Shown here: positions 27,301-34,938 of the stretch, in pieces
How positions within the stretch are numbered: the stretch's first letter is position 1
Layout of the letters: every line of letters begins with the position of its first letter
From: Alphaproteobacteria bacterium
GTDB lineage: Bacteria > Pseudomonadota > Alphaproteobacteria > CASFRQ01 > SAAU01
Length of the DNA: 64,000 nucleotides
Direction: 5' to 3'
Assembly (NCBI GenBank): GCA_009929265.1
Contig: SAAU01000002.1
Location: 123,714-187,713, forward strand
The notes under the pieces: model-generated
What the model saw: the letters and a program-made list of their open reading frames with translations, nothing else
Databases searched by the model: none
Told to the model about the DNA's origin: nothing
Translations under genes and position numbers: made by a program

Positions 27301-27487
27301 TAGAACGGAAGAATATAGAAGTATTGGGGTTAGAAATTTAGAGGAAATTAAAAAATATCAGGTAGATGCCCTTGGAAATTATTATCCTGTTCGTTTTGAA
27401 AAAAGGATTTCTTTAAAACAAATTAAAACCCAAAAACAACGCAAAAAGGATAGATATGTAAGCGATTTTTATCATCAACATTCTTGA
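24353..27487 (+). CDS. cas9: Type II-C CRISPR endonuclease Cas9
   Basis: The ATG at 24353 follows AAGGAG and gives 1044 residues, the size of compact II-C Cas9. RuvC-I is at the N-terminus (VFGFDLGIASIGWAV, D8), followed by an arginine-rich bridge helix (RRLKRLSRRITRRKARR). RuvC-II has NIEFARDL with E528. The HNH domain has CIYSG...CEIDHAIPYSRS with H608 and NNKVL. RuvC-III has GDKHHAQDAIV with H746 and D750. All catalytic residues are present, so cleavage of both strands is expected. A lysine/glutamate-rich tract (about 927-955) interrupts the C-terminal PAM-interacting region. Cas1 and Cas2 follow; there is no csn2 or cas4. Confidence 0.98.
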   Translation: MKRVFGFDLGIASIGWAVVDFLKENEELVDVETGEVFEGKIEASGVRIFSEAENPKNGASLALPRRLKRLSRRITRRKARRKESLKNLFIKWEWAKSIEEIEDICKQQKGGDVWALRVKGLTEKLSKEELMRVILHMAKHRGYQSYRKAEEEKDSESGKILKAIKQNKESLGDSSYQTLAQMFYEKKKTPDENGRFFIRNYEIIDEKGKKKPVYKNSIPRTEIKSEFEKIFEKQKEFNLLTEEKYRILAGSGKSDTDPEEQGIMFRYRDISSVEKMIGKCPFEKGEFRAAKQAPSSEFFVAWNKLNNTKIFEQGKERELTKDEKNSILTLLKAVQKVTYKSIKKKVLKNEETTFKGLYYSTKTGAKNPEEGVFCKMEGWHQLRKALGEKRFEELVEKDITLLDKAVFVIAAQKNDKAIEEGLTEVGFEQTDIDILKKCSFKKFLHLSFKAIYNLLPHLSSGLFYSDACEKCGYHEILKLVDKKSEKLPALPPESLPKNPVVCRTIAQFRKLYNAMVREYGVPDQINIEFARDLKRTYEERMEIKKKNDENAQKNEALEEELKAFNMELTGKNFLKLKLYKEQGGKCIYSGKPIDISRLDEMGYCEIDHAIPYSRSYDDSYNNKVLCLTKENREKTNQTPFEYLSSKGIWEEFKGRILASHSINRRKKEKILIEEFKDKEQGFKLRNANDNSYISKFMKKYLEDSLDFSKSEHTEIKNKIQVRSGSLTACLRHQWGLKKDRKAGDKHHAQDAIVIACATQGMVQYLSRMSSIIENKYALQKEKGRAWWEGLKHKIGEPWSGFRNEVEKTLEGIFVSQSPSKKATGPFHDETIRSLNENHKNYSAKDVKSGIKVRGGLANNGSILRTDVFVKKNKKGKNQFYLVPIYLSDMGKDLPNKAIVASKSEDEWVEMDETYTFMYSFYAHDLISVKKKEKKKKENNSEEEREGNKEELKEREKETEIIEILGYFKGTDRSTASITIENHDRTEEYRSIGVRNLEEIKKYQVDALGNYYPVRFEKRISLKQIKTQKQRKKDRYVSDFYHQHS

Positions 27488-27500
27488 AAAGGAGAAAAAG

Positions 27501-28415
27501 ATGGGCTGGCGAATTTTACAAATAACAAAACCCTGTAAGTTAAACGTTAAACAAAACCAGTTGGTCTATGAGCCCTTTGAGGGGGAAGGAACAACCTTTC
27601 CCTTAGAGGATATTTCCGTCCTTCTTTTGGAATCAAAAGCTGTTCAAATAAACAGTTTTTGTTTATCTGAAATGGCCAAAAATAATATTATTTTATTTTC
27701 CTGTGATTTTTCACATATGCCTTCGGGTATTTTTTATCCGTTTCATAATTATTGCAGATATTCTTTGGTGGCTTGGTGTCAAAAGGATTTATCAGAACCC
27801 TTTAAAAAGCAGCTTTGGCAAAGTGTCGTGAAGGCAAAAATTCGAAATCAAGCAGAATCCTTAAAAATAGCAGGACGTTCAAATTCTGATAAATTGGAAA
27901 AATTGGCTAAAACTGTTTTATCAGGAGATTCAAAAAATGTGGAAGCATTGGCGGCTTCAATTTATTGGAAAAGTTTATGGGATGATTTTAATCGACATGA
28001 TGACGCGGATTTAAAAAATGCGGCCTTAAATTATGGATATGCAATTGTTCGGGGATGTTTGGCTAGGTTTTTAGTTGGGGCCGGGTTGCTTCCTTGTTTT
28101 GGTATACATCACGCCAATCAACTTAACCAATTTAATTTAATAGACGATTTAATGGAACCGTTTCGTCCTTTTGTGGATCAAAAAGTTTATGCATTAAATC
28201 TTGATAAAAAAGGGGATCTAACCCCCACTTTAAAACATCAATTATTAGAAGTTCTAACAGAAAATTGTTTTATTGCAGAAGAGCAAAATTCTTTCTTAAA
28301 AAGCTGTGAAATTTGCGCAACAGCTTTTGCAAAAACAACGCAGACTAAAAAAAGAGGGGATTTAAAAGTTCCCTTTTTAAAAAATACGCTTATCCTTAAT
28401 TTTAAGGGGGAATAA
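27501..28415 (+). CDS. cas1: CRISPR integrase Cas1
   Basis: A 304-residue Cas1 of the type II kind. The metal ligands are E148 (NVEALAASIYWKSLW), a histidine in GIHHANQLNQFN (203-204) and E219 (LIDDLMEPFRPFVD). Cas1 and Cas2 join new spacers into the array. It lies 13 bases downstream of cas9 with a strong ribosome site (AAGGAG) and shares one base with cas2 (TAATG). Confidence 0.97.
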   Translation: MGWRILQITKPCKLNVKQNQLVYEPFEGEGTTFPLEDISVLLLESKAVQINSFCLSEMAKNNIILFSCDFSHMPSGIFYPFHNYCRYSLVAWCQKDLSEPFKKQLWQSVVKAKIRNQAESLKIAGRSNSDKLEKLAKTVLSGDSKNVEALAASIYWKSLWDDFNRHDDADLKNAALNYGYAIVRGCLARFLVGAGLLPCFGIHHANQLNQFNLIDDLMEPFRPFVDQKVYALNLDKKGDLTPTLKHQLLEVLTENCFIAEEQNSFLKSCEICATAFAKTTQTKKRGDLKVPFLKNTLILNFKGE

Positions 28416-28744
28416 TGTCAGAAATAGGAGAGAAATTTATGCGTGTTTTAGTCCTTTTTGATCTACCCACTCAAACGAAAAAAGAAAGAAAAATTGCGAG
28501 TCGTCTCAGGCAATTCCTAAAAAAAGATGGATATATTATGTTGCAGTATTCTGTATATGCTCGAATTTGTAAAGGTCAAGCGGATATAGAAAAACATGAA
28601 AAACGGCTAAAATGCTTGCTTCCAGAGGTGGGAAGTGTTAGAATGTTAACTATCACAGAAAAACAATACGTGACGATGAAAATCCTTGTCGGACGAGCCA
28701 AAAAAATGGAGGAAATCGGTGCAGAACAGCTTGTTTTACTGTAA
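28415..28744 (+). CDS. cas2: CRISPR adaptation protein Cas2
   Basis: The 109-residue frame starts at the TAATG junction with cas1. An internal ATG at 28439, preceded by AGGAGAG, starts directly at the conserved MRVLVLFDLPTQTKKER core and may be the true start (101 residues). The ferredoxin-like fold motifs FDLP, GYIMLQYSVYARIC and VRMLTITEKQY are all present. Cas2 forms the scaffold of the Cas1-Cas2 integrase. The AT-rich 57 bases between its stop and the first repeat may act as leader. Confidence 0.95.
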   Translation: MSEIGEKFMRVLVLFDLPTQTKKERKIASRLRQFLKKDGYIMLQYSVYARICKGQADIEKHEKRLKCLLPEVGSVRMLTITEKQYVTMKILVGRAKKMEEIGAEQLVLL

Positions 28745-28801
28745 AATTTTTTTCAAAAAAACGATAAAAATCGTTGTAAATCAACAACTTATTCGAAGCC
28801 T

Positions 28802-30091
28802 AGTATAGCATATCTAATTTGGAAAGGAAGCTATAACGACATTTAATGTTCAATAAAGAATTAAATAAGTATAGCATATCTAATTTGGAAAGGAAGCTAT
28901 AACATTTGCAATTTCACGCGCTTTATTTTCTTCAGTATAGCATATCTAATTTGGAAAGGAAGCTATAACTAAAACACCTTCGCAGTGATACCACCCGTCA
29001 GTATAGCATATCTAATTTGGAAAGGAAGCTATAACCGTTTCACCAGATACAGGAATCACGCAAACAGTATAGCATATCTAATTTGGAAAGGAAGCTATAA
29101 CCCCCAATTCCATGATGTGTTCGCCAGACTAAGTATAGCATATCTAATTTGGAAAGGAAGCTATAACGGTATGTTGGCAGTTAGAACGTCTTTGAAAAGT
29201 ATAGCATATCTAATTTGGAAAGGAAGCTATAACAGCAATCAACTCATTAACGACTTTAACCGAAGTATAGCATATCTAATTTGGAAAGGAAGCTATAACT
29301 AAGTTAAAAGGTTAGTGAAGCGGCCTTTTAGTATAGCATATCTAATTTGGAAAGGAAGCTATAACATCTCTAATGTTCATTAAAATCACCTTATTAGTAT
29401 AGCATATCTAATTTGGAAAGGAAGCTATAACGTGCGAAATCACTTTTATTTCTGTGCCTTCAGTATAGCATATCTAATTTGGAAAGGAAGCTATAACTAA
29501 AACTGTTGGAAGCATATTATTATAACGAGTATAGCATATCTAATTTGGAAAGGAAGCTATAACTAATGCAGTTGTGGAATATCAACTTAATACAGTATAG
29601 CATATCTAATTTGGAAAGGAAGCTATAACATGTTGATTTTTTTTGTTTTCATTGCTGTGAGTATAGCATATCTAATTTGGAAAGGAAGCTATAACTTGTC
29701 CATCGTCATTCCAAAACTTCATATCAGTATAGCATATCTAATTTGGAAAGGAAGCTATAACAAGTTGAGAGTAACGCTCCGGATATCCGGTAGTATAGCA
29801 TATCTAATTTGGAAAGGAAGCTATAACCGTTATGTCTCCAAGTAGATTTTGTCCGGTAGTATAGCATATCTAATTTGGAAAGGAAGCTATAACTAATTCA
29901 TATTGTGTCATTTTACTTCCTTTAGTATAGCATATCTAATTTGGAAAGGAAGCTATAACATGTGATGGACTTCTAAATAAGATGGGAGTAGTATAGCATA
30001 TCTAATTTGGAAAGGAAGCTATAACTTTGACAGGATTATCTGTTGCTAGTTTTGGAGTATAGCATATCTAATTTGGAAAGGAAGTATCCTA
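28802..30091 (-). CRISPR. CRISPR array: 20 repeats of 36 bp, 19 spacers of 30 bp
   Basis: The repeats begin at 28802 and recur every 66 bases exactly, the last at 30056. All 19 spacers are 30 bases. Repeats 1-19 look identical; repeat 20 is intact to 30084, then diverges. Read on the minus strand, a repeat begins GTTATAGCTTCC and ends TGCTATACT, an extended -10 box (TGn-TATACT) at the spacer junction. Because the tracrRNA anti-repeat pairs with the minus-strand repeat, crRNAs must come from the minus strand, each probably started by the promoter in its upstream repeat. The plus-strand reading frames across the array are artefacts. Confidence 0.99.
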
Positions 30092-30101
30092 TTTTAGGCA
30101 T

Positions 30102-30124
30102 AAAAAAAGCCTCCGTTTGGAGGC
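30102..30124 (-). terminator. Terminator of rpsU
   Basis: On the minus strand GCCTCC-AAAC-GGAGGC is followed by seven T. It also separates rpsU transcription from the end of the CRISPR array. Confidence 0.9.
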
Positions 30125-30142
30125 TTTCTTCAATAAGATAAC

Positions 30143-30349
30143 TTAAAATCCCTCTGTAAAGAGTTTTTTACGGGCAAGCTTTCTAGCTCTTCTGATTCCT
30201 TCAGCTTTTTCTCTTGCTTTTTTCTCAGACGGCTTTTCAAAATTGCGGCGTAATTTCATTTCACGGAACAATCCTTCGCGTTGCATTTTTTTCTTTAATG
30301 CTCTTAAAGCTTGATCCACATTGTTATCACGTACGACGACTTGAACTAT
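30143..30349 (-). CDS. rpsU: 30S ribosomal protein S21, apparent AUA start codon
   Basis: The 68-codon frame encodes a full S21: [20 protein letters not shown], then [21 protein letters not shown] and a basic tail ending [10 protein letters not shown]. The residue before VQV, methionine in relatives, is encoded by ATA (30347-30349), with GGAGGG seven bases upstream. The only nearby ATG is in another frame and hits a stop after nine codons. The first standard start in frame is a GTG at codon 11, which would remove the conserved N-terminus. S21 sits near the 3' end of 16S rRNA and helps initiation. A rare start codon suggests low or autoregulated translation. Confidence 0.93.
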   Translation of the reverse strand: MVQVVVRDNNVDQALRALKKKMQREGLFREMKLRRNFEKPSEKKAREKAEGIRRARKLARKKLFTEGF

Positions 30350-30433
30350 GATACATCCCTCCTTTACAAAGTTCTATCGAAATATCAACTTAAGGCCGAG
30401 TATACACAAAACATTTTAAAAATCAAGGGCTTT

Positions 30434-30625
30434 TCAAGCGATGATGTCGGGAAGTTCCTTTTCCAGACGGTCTAATTCCTTCTTAAGTGCATTTTTTTCT
30501 TTCCGAAGGTCTTTGATTTCCAAAAAGCTTAAAATAACAGGTTCACGAAGTTTTTGTATACTTTCCTCTAAAAGAGTCATTTTTTCATGAAGCTTTTGGA
30601 GACGTTCTTTAATTTCCTCTGACAT
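30434..30625 (-). CDS. Small coiled-coil protein of unknown function
   Basis: A 63-residue protein that is almost wholly helical and charged, with heptad-like leucines (LQKLHEKMTLLEESIQKL and LRKEKNALKKELDRLEKEL). It resembles small alphaproteobacterial coiled-coil proteins of the DUF4164 kind, but the match is only by character. A ribosome site (AAAGGAG) precedes the ATG. It is divergent from pfkA. Function unknown. Confidence 0.7.
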   Translation of the reverse strand: MSEEIKERLQKLHEKMTLLEESIQKLREPVILSFLEIKDLRKEKNALKKELDRLEKELPDIIA

Positions 30626-30767
30626 AAAAATAGGCTCCTTTTGTAAGATTTTTTCTTAAATTATATAAAAAATAAAGAAAAGTTCAATTTTAAACTAGAA
30701 AATTTTCCCAAAAAAATGTATTAAGGGGTATATTTTTATTAAAGTTAAAGTTTTATATGAGGTTTTT

Positions 30768-31871
30768 ATGTCTGCAATTAAAAGAATTGGTATCCTAACA
30801 AGCGGTGGTGATTGTTCCGGTCTTAATACAGTGATTCGCGCTGTTGTTTTCAGAGCGATTTTAGAATATAAATGGGAAGTTTTTGGTATTAAAAACGCAA
30901 CAGACGGTTTGATTGCCCGCCCGATGAAGTATAAAAAGTTCTCCCTTTCTGATTTTGATTTCCCGTTTGCTAAAATGGGCGGAACAATGCTTGGGACGAA
31001 TAATTCTGGGAATGCAAATCTTCAAATGACGGACGGAAAGCTCACCGAATTGACAAATGATGAGGTTATTAGTCGCTTTAAAGAAGGGATTAAGACTCTT
31101 GGATTAGACGCGTTAGTTGTTATTGGTGGAGATGGCTCTATGGCTATTGTCAGTAATTTCTGTCGTAAAGCAGACATTTCAATGATTGGTATTCCAAAAA
31201 CGATTGATAATGATGCTCCTGTGACAGAATATTCTGTTGGATTTGCAACGGCAAAAGATGTTGTGATGGAGGCTTTAGATAGATTGGATACAACAGCAAC
31301 GTCTCATAATCGTGTGATGATTTTGGAAGTTATGGGAAGAGGGGCCGGTCATTTGGCTTTAGAATCTGCCATTGCAGGTTTTGCTGATGTCTGTTTAATT
31401 CCGGAGATTCCTTATACGTATGAAGGGATTGTTAATAAGTTAAAAGAAGTTAAAGAATCGGGCAGAACCCACTCTTTGGTCGTGGTGGCGGAAGGGATTT
31501 CAACACCAGAAGGGGGACATTGTTATGCGGCAAATGGTCGCACTTTCTGTGGGGTTGCTCACTCCATTTCTGAAATGATTAACGAAAAGGCAAGTGAATT
31601 TAATGTCAGAACAACCATTTTAGGGCATGTTCAAAGAGGCGGCGAACCTTCTGCTGAAGATAGAATTATGGCTAGCGCTTTTGGGGTGCATGCGGTGGAT
31701 TGTTTGGCACAAGGAAAAACAGATCAAATGGTGGCCTTTAAAGAAGGCAAAATCGAATCCTTTGACCTTTCTTATGTGCTTCAAGTGGCCAATCGTCCTG
31801 TTGATAAAGACAGCTATTTGGTTAAGACAGCTGAAGGTCTTGGCATTTATTTAGGTGAATTAGACGCCTAA
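30768..31871 (+). CDS. pfkA: 6-phosphofructokinase, phosphoryl donor uncertain
   Basis: A 367-residue PFK-A family enzyme. The donor-site loop is GGDGS (120-124) and the catalytic loop is GIPKTIDND (141-149). Glycine in GGDGS is typical of ATP-dependent enzymes, while lysine in PKTIDND is typical of pyrophosphate-dependent and group III enzymes. The combination fits the mixed group III subfamily and does not settle whether ATP or PPi is used. It converts fructose 6-phosphate to the 1,6-bisphosphate. With gap and pgk 5-8 kb away it indicates an Embden-Meyerhof route. Confidence 0.92.
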   Translation: MSAIKRIGILTSGGDCSGLNTVIRAVVFRAILEYKWEVFGIKNATDGLIARPMKYKKFSLSDFDFPFAKMGGTMLGTNNSGNANLQMTDGKLTELTNDEVISRFKEGIKTLGLDALVVIGGDGSMAIVSNFCRKADISMIGIPKTIDNDAPVTEYSVGFATAKDVVMEALDRLDTTATSHNRVMILEVMGRGAGHLALESAIAGFADVCLIPEIPYTYEGIVNKLKEVKESGRTHSLVVVAEGISTPEGGHCYAANGRTFCGVAHSISEMINEKASEFNVRTTILGHVQRGGEPSAEDRIMASAFGVHAVDCLAQGKTDQMVAFKEGKIESFDLSYVLQVANRPVDKDSYLVKTAEGLGIYLGELDA

Positions 31872-31958
31872 AAGTCATTTAAGTTTTTTAAGCCTAGATA
31901 TCTTTTTTTAAAGCTGATATACTTATCTTGTGTGACACAAACATCAAGGGAGGACACT

Positions 31959-32123
31959 ATGGATAAACATATTGAAGCGTTAAAACAAAAACACAGTGCT
32001 TTAGAATTGGCTATTTTAGAGGAAAACACTCGAGTCGTTCCTGATGAAACGCGCTTAACAGAACTTAAAAAGAAAAAATTAAAAATCAAAGAAGAATTGG
32101 AAACTCTTGGAATCAAAGACTAG
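31959..32123 (+). CDS. DUF465/YdcH-family small protein
   Basis: The ATG at 31959 follows GGGAGGA; a longer frame from 31932 lacks a ribosome site. The 54-residue helical protein has the DUF465 pattern: HIEALKQKHSALELAI, then a P-D-E/TRLTELKKKKLKIKEEL hairpin. The family is common in Proteobacteria and has no settled function. It has its own terminator 20 bases downstream. Confidence 0.85.
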   Translation: MDKHIEALKQKHSALELAILEENTRVVPDETRLTELKKKKLKIKEELETLGIKD

Positions 32124-32140
32124 CTCTTCTTTCTGATATA

Positions 32141-32175
32141 AAAAAGCTCCTTTAATACAAAGGGGCTTTTCTTTT
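32141..32175 (+). terminator. Terminator after the DUF465 gene
   Basis: AGCTCCTTT and AAAGGGGCT pair with one G-U around AATAC, followed by TTTTCTTTT. Confidence 0.85.
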
Positions 32176-32197
32176 GCCAAAAGAGGGAATTAAAAAA

Positions 32198-32878
32198 TTA
32201 AAAAAGCCCGAGGGATTTTAAGGATGTGTTTTCACTTGGCGAAATAATGAGATGATCATGAACGGTAATGTCCGCCGCTGAAAGCGTTTCGACAATTTTG
32301 CGGGTCATAACGATGTCGGCTTTTGAAGGATGAGAATCGCCCGAAGGATGATTGTGCGCTAAGATAACGGAAGTTGCGCCAACCTCTAAAGCTTTTTTTA
32401 AAATCTCGCGCGGATAAACAGGTGTTTGATTGACGGTTCCTTTTTGAACTTCCTCATCAAGGATAAGTTGGCAAGCACTGTTTAAAAACAGGCAATGGAA
32501 AGTTTCCATCTCTTTAAAGGCCATCGTTGCTTTGCAATATTCCAACAGACTATCCCAATCCTCTAAAATAGGATTTTGCTTAATTTTTTCTGAAAGCATT
32601 CTTTGAGAGAAAGCCTGGATAAGCTTGAAAAGTGTGATGGAACTTTCCTTAATATAAGGGCATTTTTTGAGCTGTTGAGGCGTTGCATAGATGATTTGCG
32701 ATAAAGATCCAAACTCTTTCAAAAGGGCTTTAGCAAGGGGTTTTACATCAATCCGAGGGAGGGTATGCATTAAAAGAAGTTCTAAAAGCTCATAATTTTC
32801 AAAATTAGAAATCGGTAAAGAGCGGAATTTTTCCTTTGCCCTTTGCCGATGTCCTTTTACAAAATCATCTTTTTCCAT
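32198..32878 (-). CDS. radC: RadC-family JAB-domain protein
   Basis: A 226-residue protein with an N-terminal helix-hairpin-helix region (about 20-90) and a C-terminal MPN/JAB domain. The metal motif HNHPSGDSHPSKAD is at residues 175-188. The family was once linked to DNA repair, but its biochemical role is still unclear. It follows map by 9 bases and is probably co-transcribed with it. Confidence 0.93.
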   Translation of the reverse strand: MEKDDFVKGHRQRAKEKFRSLPISNFENYELLELLLMHTLPRIDVKPLAKALLKEFGSLSQIIYATPQQLKKCPYIKESSITLFKLIQAFSQRMLSEKIKQNPILEDWDSLLEYCKATMAFKEMETFHCLFLNSACQLILDEEVQKGTVNQTPVYPREILKKALEVGATSVILAHNHPSGDSHPSKADIVMTRKIVETLSAADITVHDHLIISPSENTSLKSLGLF

Positions 32879-32887
32879 TGAGTTATC

Positions 32888-33676
32888 CTATTTATAAGGG
32901 GGAAAATCCAATCCTTTTGGAGAGAGAGTAAAAATTTCAATGCCCGTCTCTGTGATACCGATAGAATGTTCAAATTGGGCAGAAAGAGATCTATCTTTTG
33001 TGACAACAGTCCAGTCATCTTTTAAGACTAAGGTTTCATCTCCTCCAAAATTAACCATAGGTTCAACCGTGAAAATCATACCTGGTTTGATTTCAAGGCC
33101 TTTATGTTTTGTGCCATAATTTAAAACATTGGGGGTATCGTGGAAAACTTGCCCCACTCCATGGCCACAATAATCTTTTACGGTGGTAAATCCTTCTTTT
33201 TCGGCTGTTTGGTTAATAGCATATCCAATATCGCCAAAGGTATTTCCCGCTTTTGCTTGTTCAATACCCGCCATCATTGAGGCGTAAGCATTTGAAACCA
33301 AACGTTTGGCTTTAACAGAGATTCTATCTCCTACAAAAAACATTCGACTGGTGTCCCCATACCATCCGTCGACAATCGGCGTAATGTCAATATTGATAAT
33401 GTCTCCGTTATAAAGGCGTTTATCACTAGGGATTCCGTGACAAACAATATGGTTGGCTGAAATACAGCTTGCTTTTGGATAACCGTGATAACCTAAAGTC
33501 GCAGGAATTCCTCCATTATCACGCATAAATTCTTCTAATTTTTCATCGAGTTTCCCTGTTGTCACGCCTGGGACAACAAAAGGAATAATATAATCTAGTG
33601 TTTCGGCCGCCAAACGACCCGCCTTCCTCATTCCTGCAAAATCTTCAAGGGAATAGGTAGAATTTTTTTGTTTCAT
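32888..33676 (-). CDS. map: Methionine aminopeptidase type I
   Basis: A 262-residue type I enzyme. The metal-site segments are visible: NIDITPIVDGWYGDTSRMF with two aspartates, GHGVGQVFHDTP with histidine, FTVEPMVNFGG with glutamate and SAQFEHSIGITETG with glutamate. It removes N-terminal methionine from new proteins. It is the first gene of a map-radC unit. Confidence 0.97.
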   Translation of the reverse strand: MKQKNSTYSLEDFAGMRKAGRLAAETLDYIIPFVVPGVTTGKLDEKLEEFMRDNGGIPATLGYHGYPKASCISANHIVCHGIPSDKRLYNGDIINIDITPIVDGWYGDTSRMFFVGDRISVKAKRLVSNAYASMMAGIEQAKAGNTFGDIGYAINQTAEKEGFTTVKDYCGHGVGQVFHDTPNVLNYGTKHKGLEIKPGMIFTVEPMVNFGGDETLVLKDDWTVVTKDRSLSAQFEHSIGITETGIEIFTLSPKGLDFPPYK

Positions 33677-33826
33677 GATCCTCTTCTTTCGTTATTTTTT
33701 CTCATCTTATAACGAAACGAAATAATTTCCAGCATTTTTATGAAAAAAAGACCCGAAAAACACCAAAAAGCTTTTTTTTAATCTTAAAAATTGTTAGAGT
33801 AAAAATATCAAAGAAGGAGAAAAAGA

Positions 33827-33928
33827 ATGTTTAAGATAAATTCAGGCTATGTTTATTCGGCAATCGTTATTCTTTTTGTGTTAAGCTGGCTTTTGTGGAA
33901 TTCCCCTTTAAGATATGGGTATGACTAA
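33827..33928 (+). CDS. 33-residue single-span membrane peptide
   Basis: The ATG at 33827 follows a strong ribosome site (AAGAAGGAG) and opens a 33-codon frame. It has a short polar N-terminus (MFKINSGY), one hydrophobic span (VYSAIVILFVLSWLLW) and a short tail (NSPLRYGYD). A terminator begins 29 bases after the stop, so it forms its own small transcription unit between map and hslO. No family is recognised. Good translation signals and a plausible membrane segment support a real gene, but it could also be a leader peptide. Confidence 0.65.
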   Translation: MFKINSGYVYSAIVILFVLSWLLWNSPLRYGYD

Positions 33929-33956
33929 AAGTAGATTTAGATTAAAAATGAATAGA

Positions 33957-33991
33957 GAAAACCTCCCTTAAGCAATAAAGGAGGTTTTTTT
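33957..33991 (+). terminator. Terminator after the membrane peptide gene
   Basis: AACCTCC and GGAGGTT pair around a 13-base loop and are followed by TTTTT. It is nearly symmetric and may also serve convergent hslO. Confidence 0.75.
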
Positions 33992-34017
33992 AAGCCCTAA
34001 CTTTAGGTGAAGATTTT

Positions 34018-34884
34018 TTAGAGGAGCTCCTCTTCTTTAATAAAGTATTTCTTTCCGCAAAATTGGCAAGAAATTTCCAAAACGCCGTTTTTACAAAGAC
34101 TTTGGAGTTCTTCTTTTGAAAGACTTTTAAGCATAGTTTGGACTTTTTCTAAAGAACATTTACAGGCAAAAGTTAAATCCTTTGCTGGAAATAAAGTGAG
34201 GTCGTTTTGATGAAATAAACGGAAGAGAAGCTTTTCTGGAGAAAGCCTTTTATCTAAAAGTTCTTCCTTTTTCACAGAAGCAAGAAGGGTGGAGGCCGTT
34301 TCCCACTTATCAATCGTTGTCTCTTCTAAAGTTTGATTCTTTTTTTCGGGCATTTTTTGAAGCATAATACCGGCAGCTGAAATATGTCCTGTTTCAAAAT
34401 TGGTTTCGCCATAAAGCTCTATTTTCGTTAAAAGCTGTTCGGATTGGGCAAAATATTTTTCTGCACATTTGGCAAGGCTTTCGCCCTCTAATTCCACAAC
34501 GCCTTGATAATCCTCTTGCCCTTTTTTATCGGATTTAACCATAAAAGCCAAAGAGCCCGTTCCAAAGATTTCTTTTAATGAGAAGGCACCTGTCGGAAGA
34601 GTATCTGGATTATAATGAGCAAAAGCACGCATTTTTCCATCATGGGTTAAATCAACAAGTAAAAGGTTGATGGCCCCTTCACTTTGAATTTGAAGGGTAA
34701 ACGTGCCTTCGTATTTAATTGAATCCGAAAGCATTGCGGTTAAAGCCATAGCTTCGGCCAACATTTGTTCCACTAAAGGCGGATATTCTTTTAAGGTCCT
34801 CATTTGCTCTGTTAAAGAGTCAATTTTAACAGCACGCCCCCGAAAAAGGCCTTCATCAATCATAAATGGTAAAATTAAATTCAT
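34018..34884 (-). CDS. hslO: Redox-regulated chaperone Hsp33
   Basis: The ATG at 34884 follows AAAGGAAAG and gives 288 residues. The N-terminal chaperone domain is followed by the zinc-binding C-terminal switch with four cysteines: CKC and CQFC, near residues 232-274. Oxidation of these cysteines releases zinc and activates holdase function during oxidative stress. It is divergent from recX; the start codons are only 54 bases apart, and oppositely oriented TATAAT-like boxes share that gap. Confidence 0.95.
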   Translation of the reverse strand: MNLILPFMIDEGLFRGRAVKIDSLTEQMRTLKEYPPLVEQMLAEAMALTAMLSDSIKYEGTFTLQIQSEGAINLLLVDLTHDGKMRAFAHYNPDTLPTGAFSLKEIFGTGSLAFMVKSDKKGQEDYQGVVELEGESLAKCAEKYFAQSEQLLTKIELYGETNFETGHISAAGIMLQKMPEKKNQTLEETTIDKWETASTLLASVKKEELLDKRLSPEKLLFRLFHQNDLTLFPAKDLTFACKCSLEKVQTMLKSLSKEELQSLCKNGVLEISCQFCGKKYFIKEEELL

Positions 34885-34938
34885 AGACTTTCCTTTCAAG
34901 TTTCGTATAATATGGAGAAGTTTTTAAGGAGTGTCAAG

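Noticed and set aside
28985..29845. Open reading frames with repeated IAYLIWKGSYN peptide
   Set aside because: They are translations of the CRISPR repeats on the plus strand; the 66-base period is divisible by three, so the frame stays open by chance.
30325..30355. ATG at the start of the rpsU region as the S21 start
   Set aside because: It is out of frame with S21 and meets a stop after nine codons.
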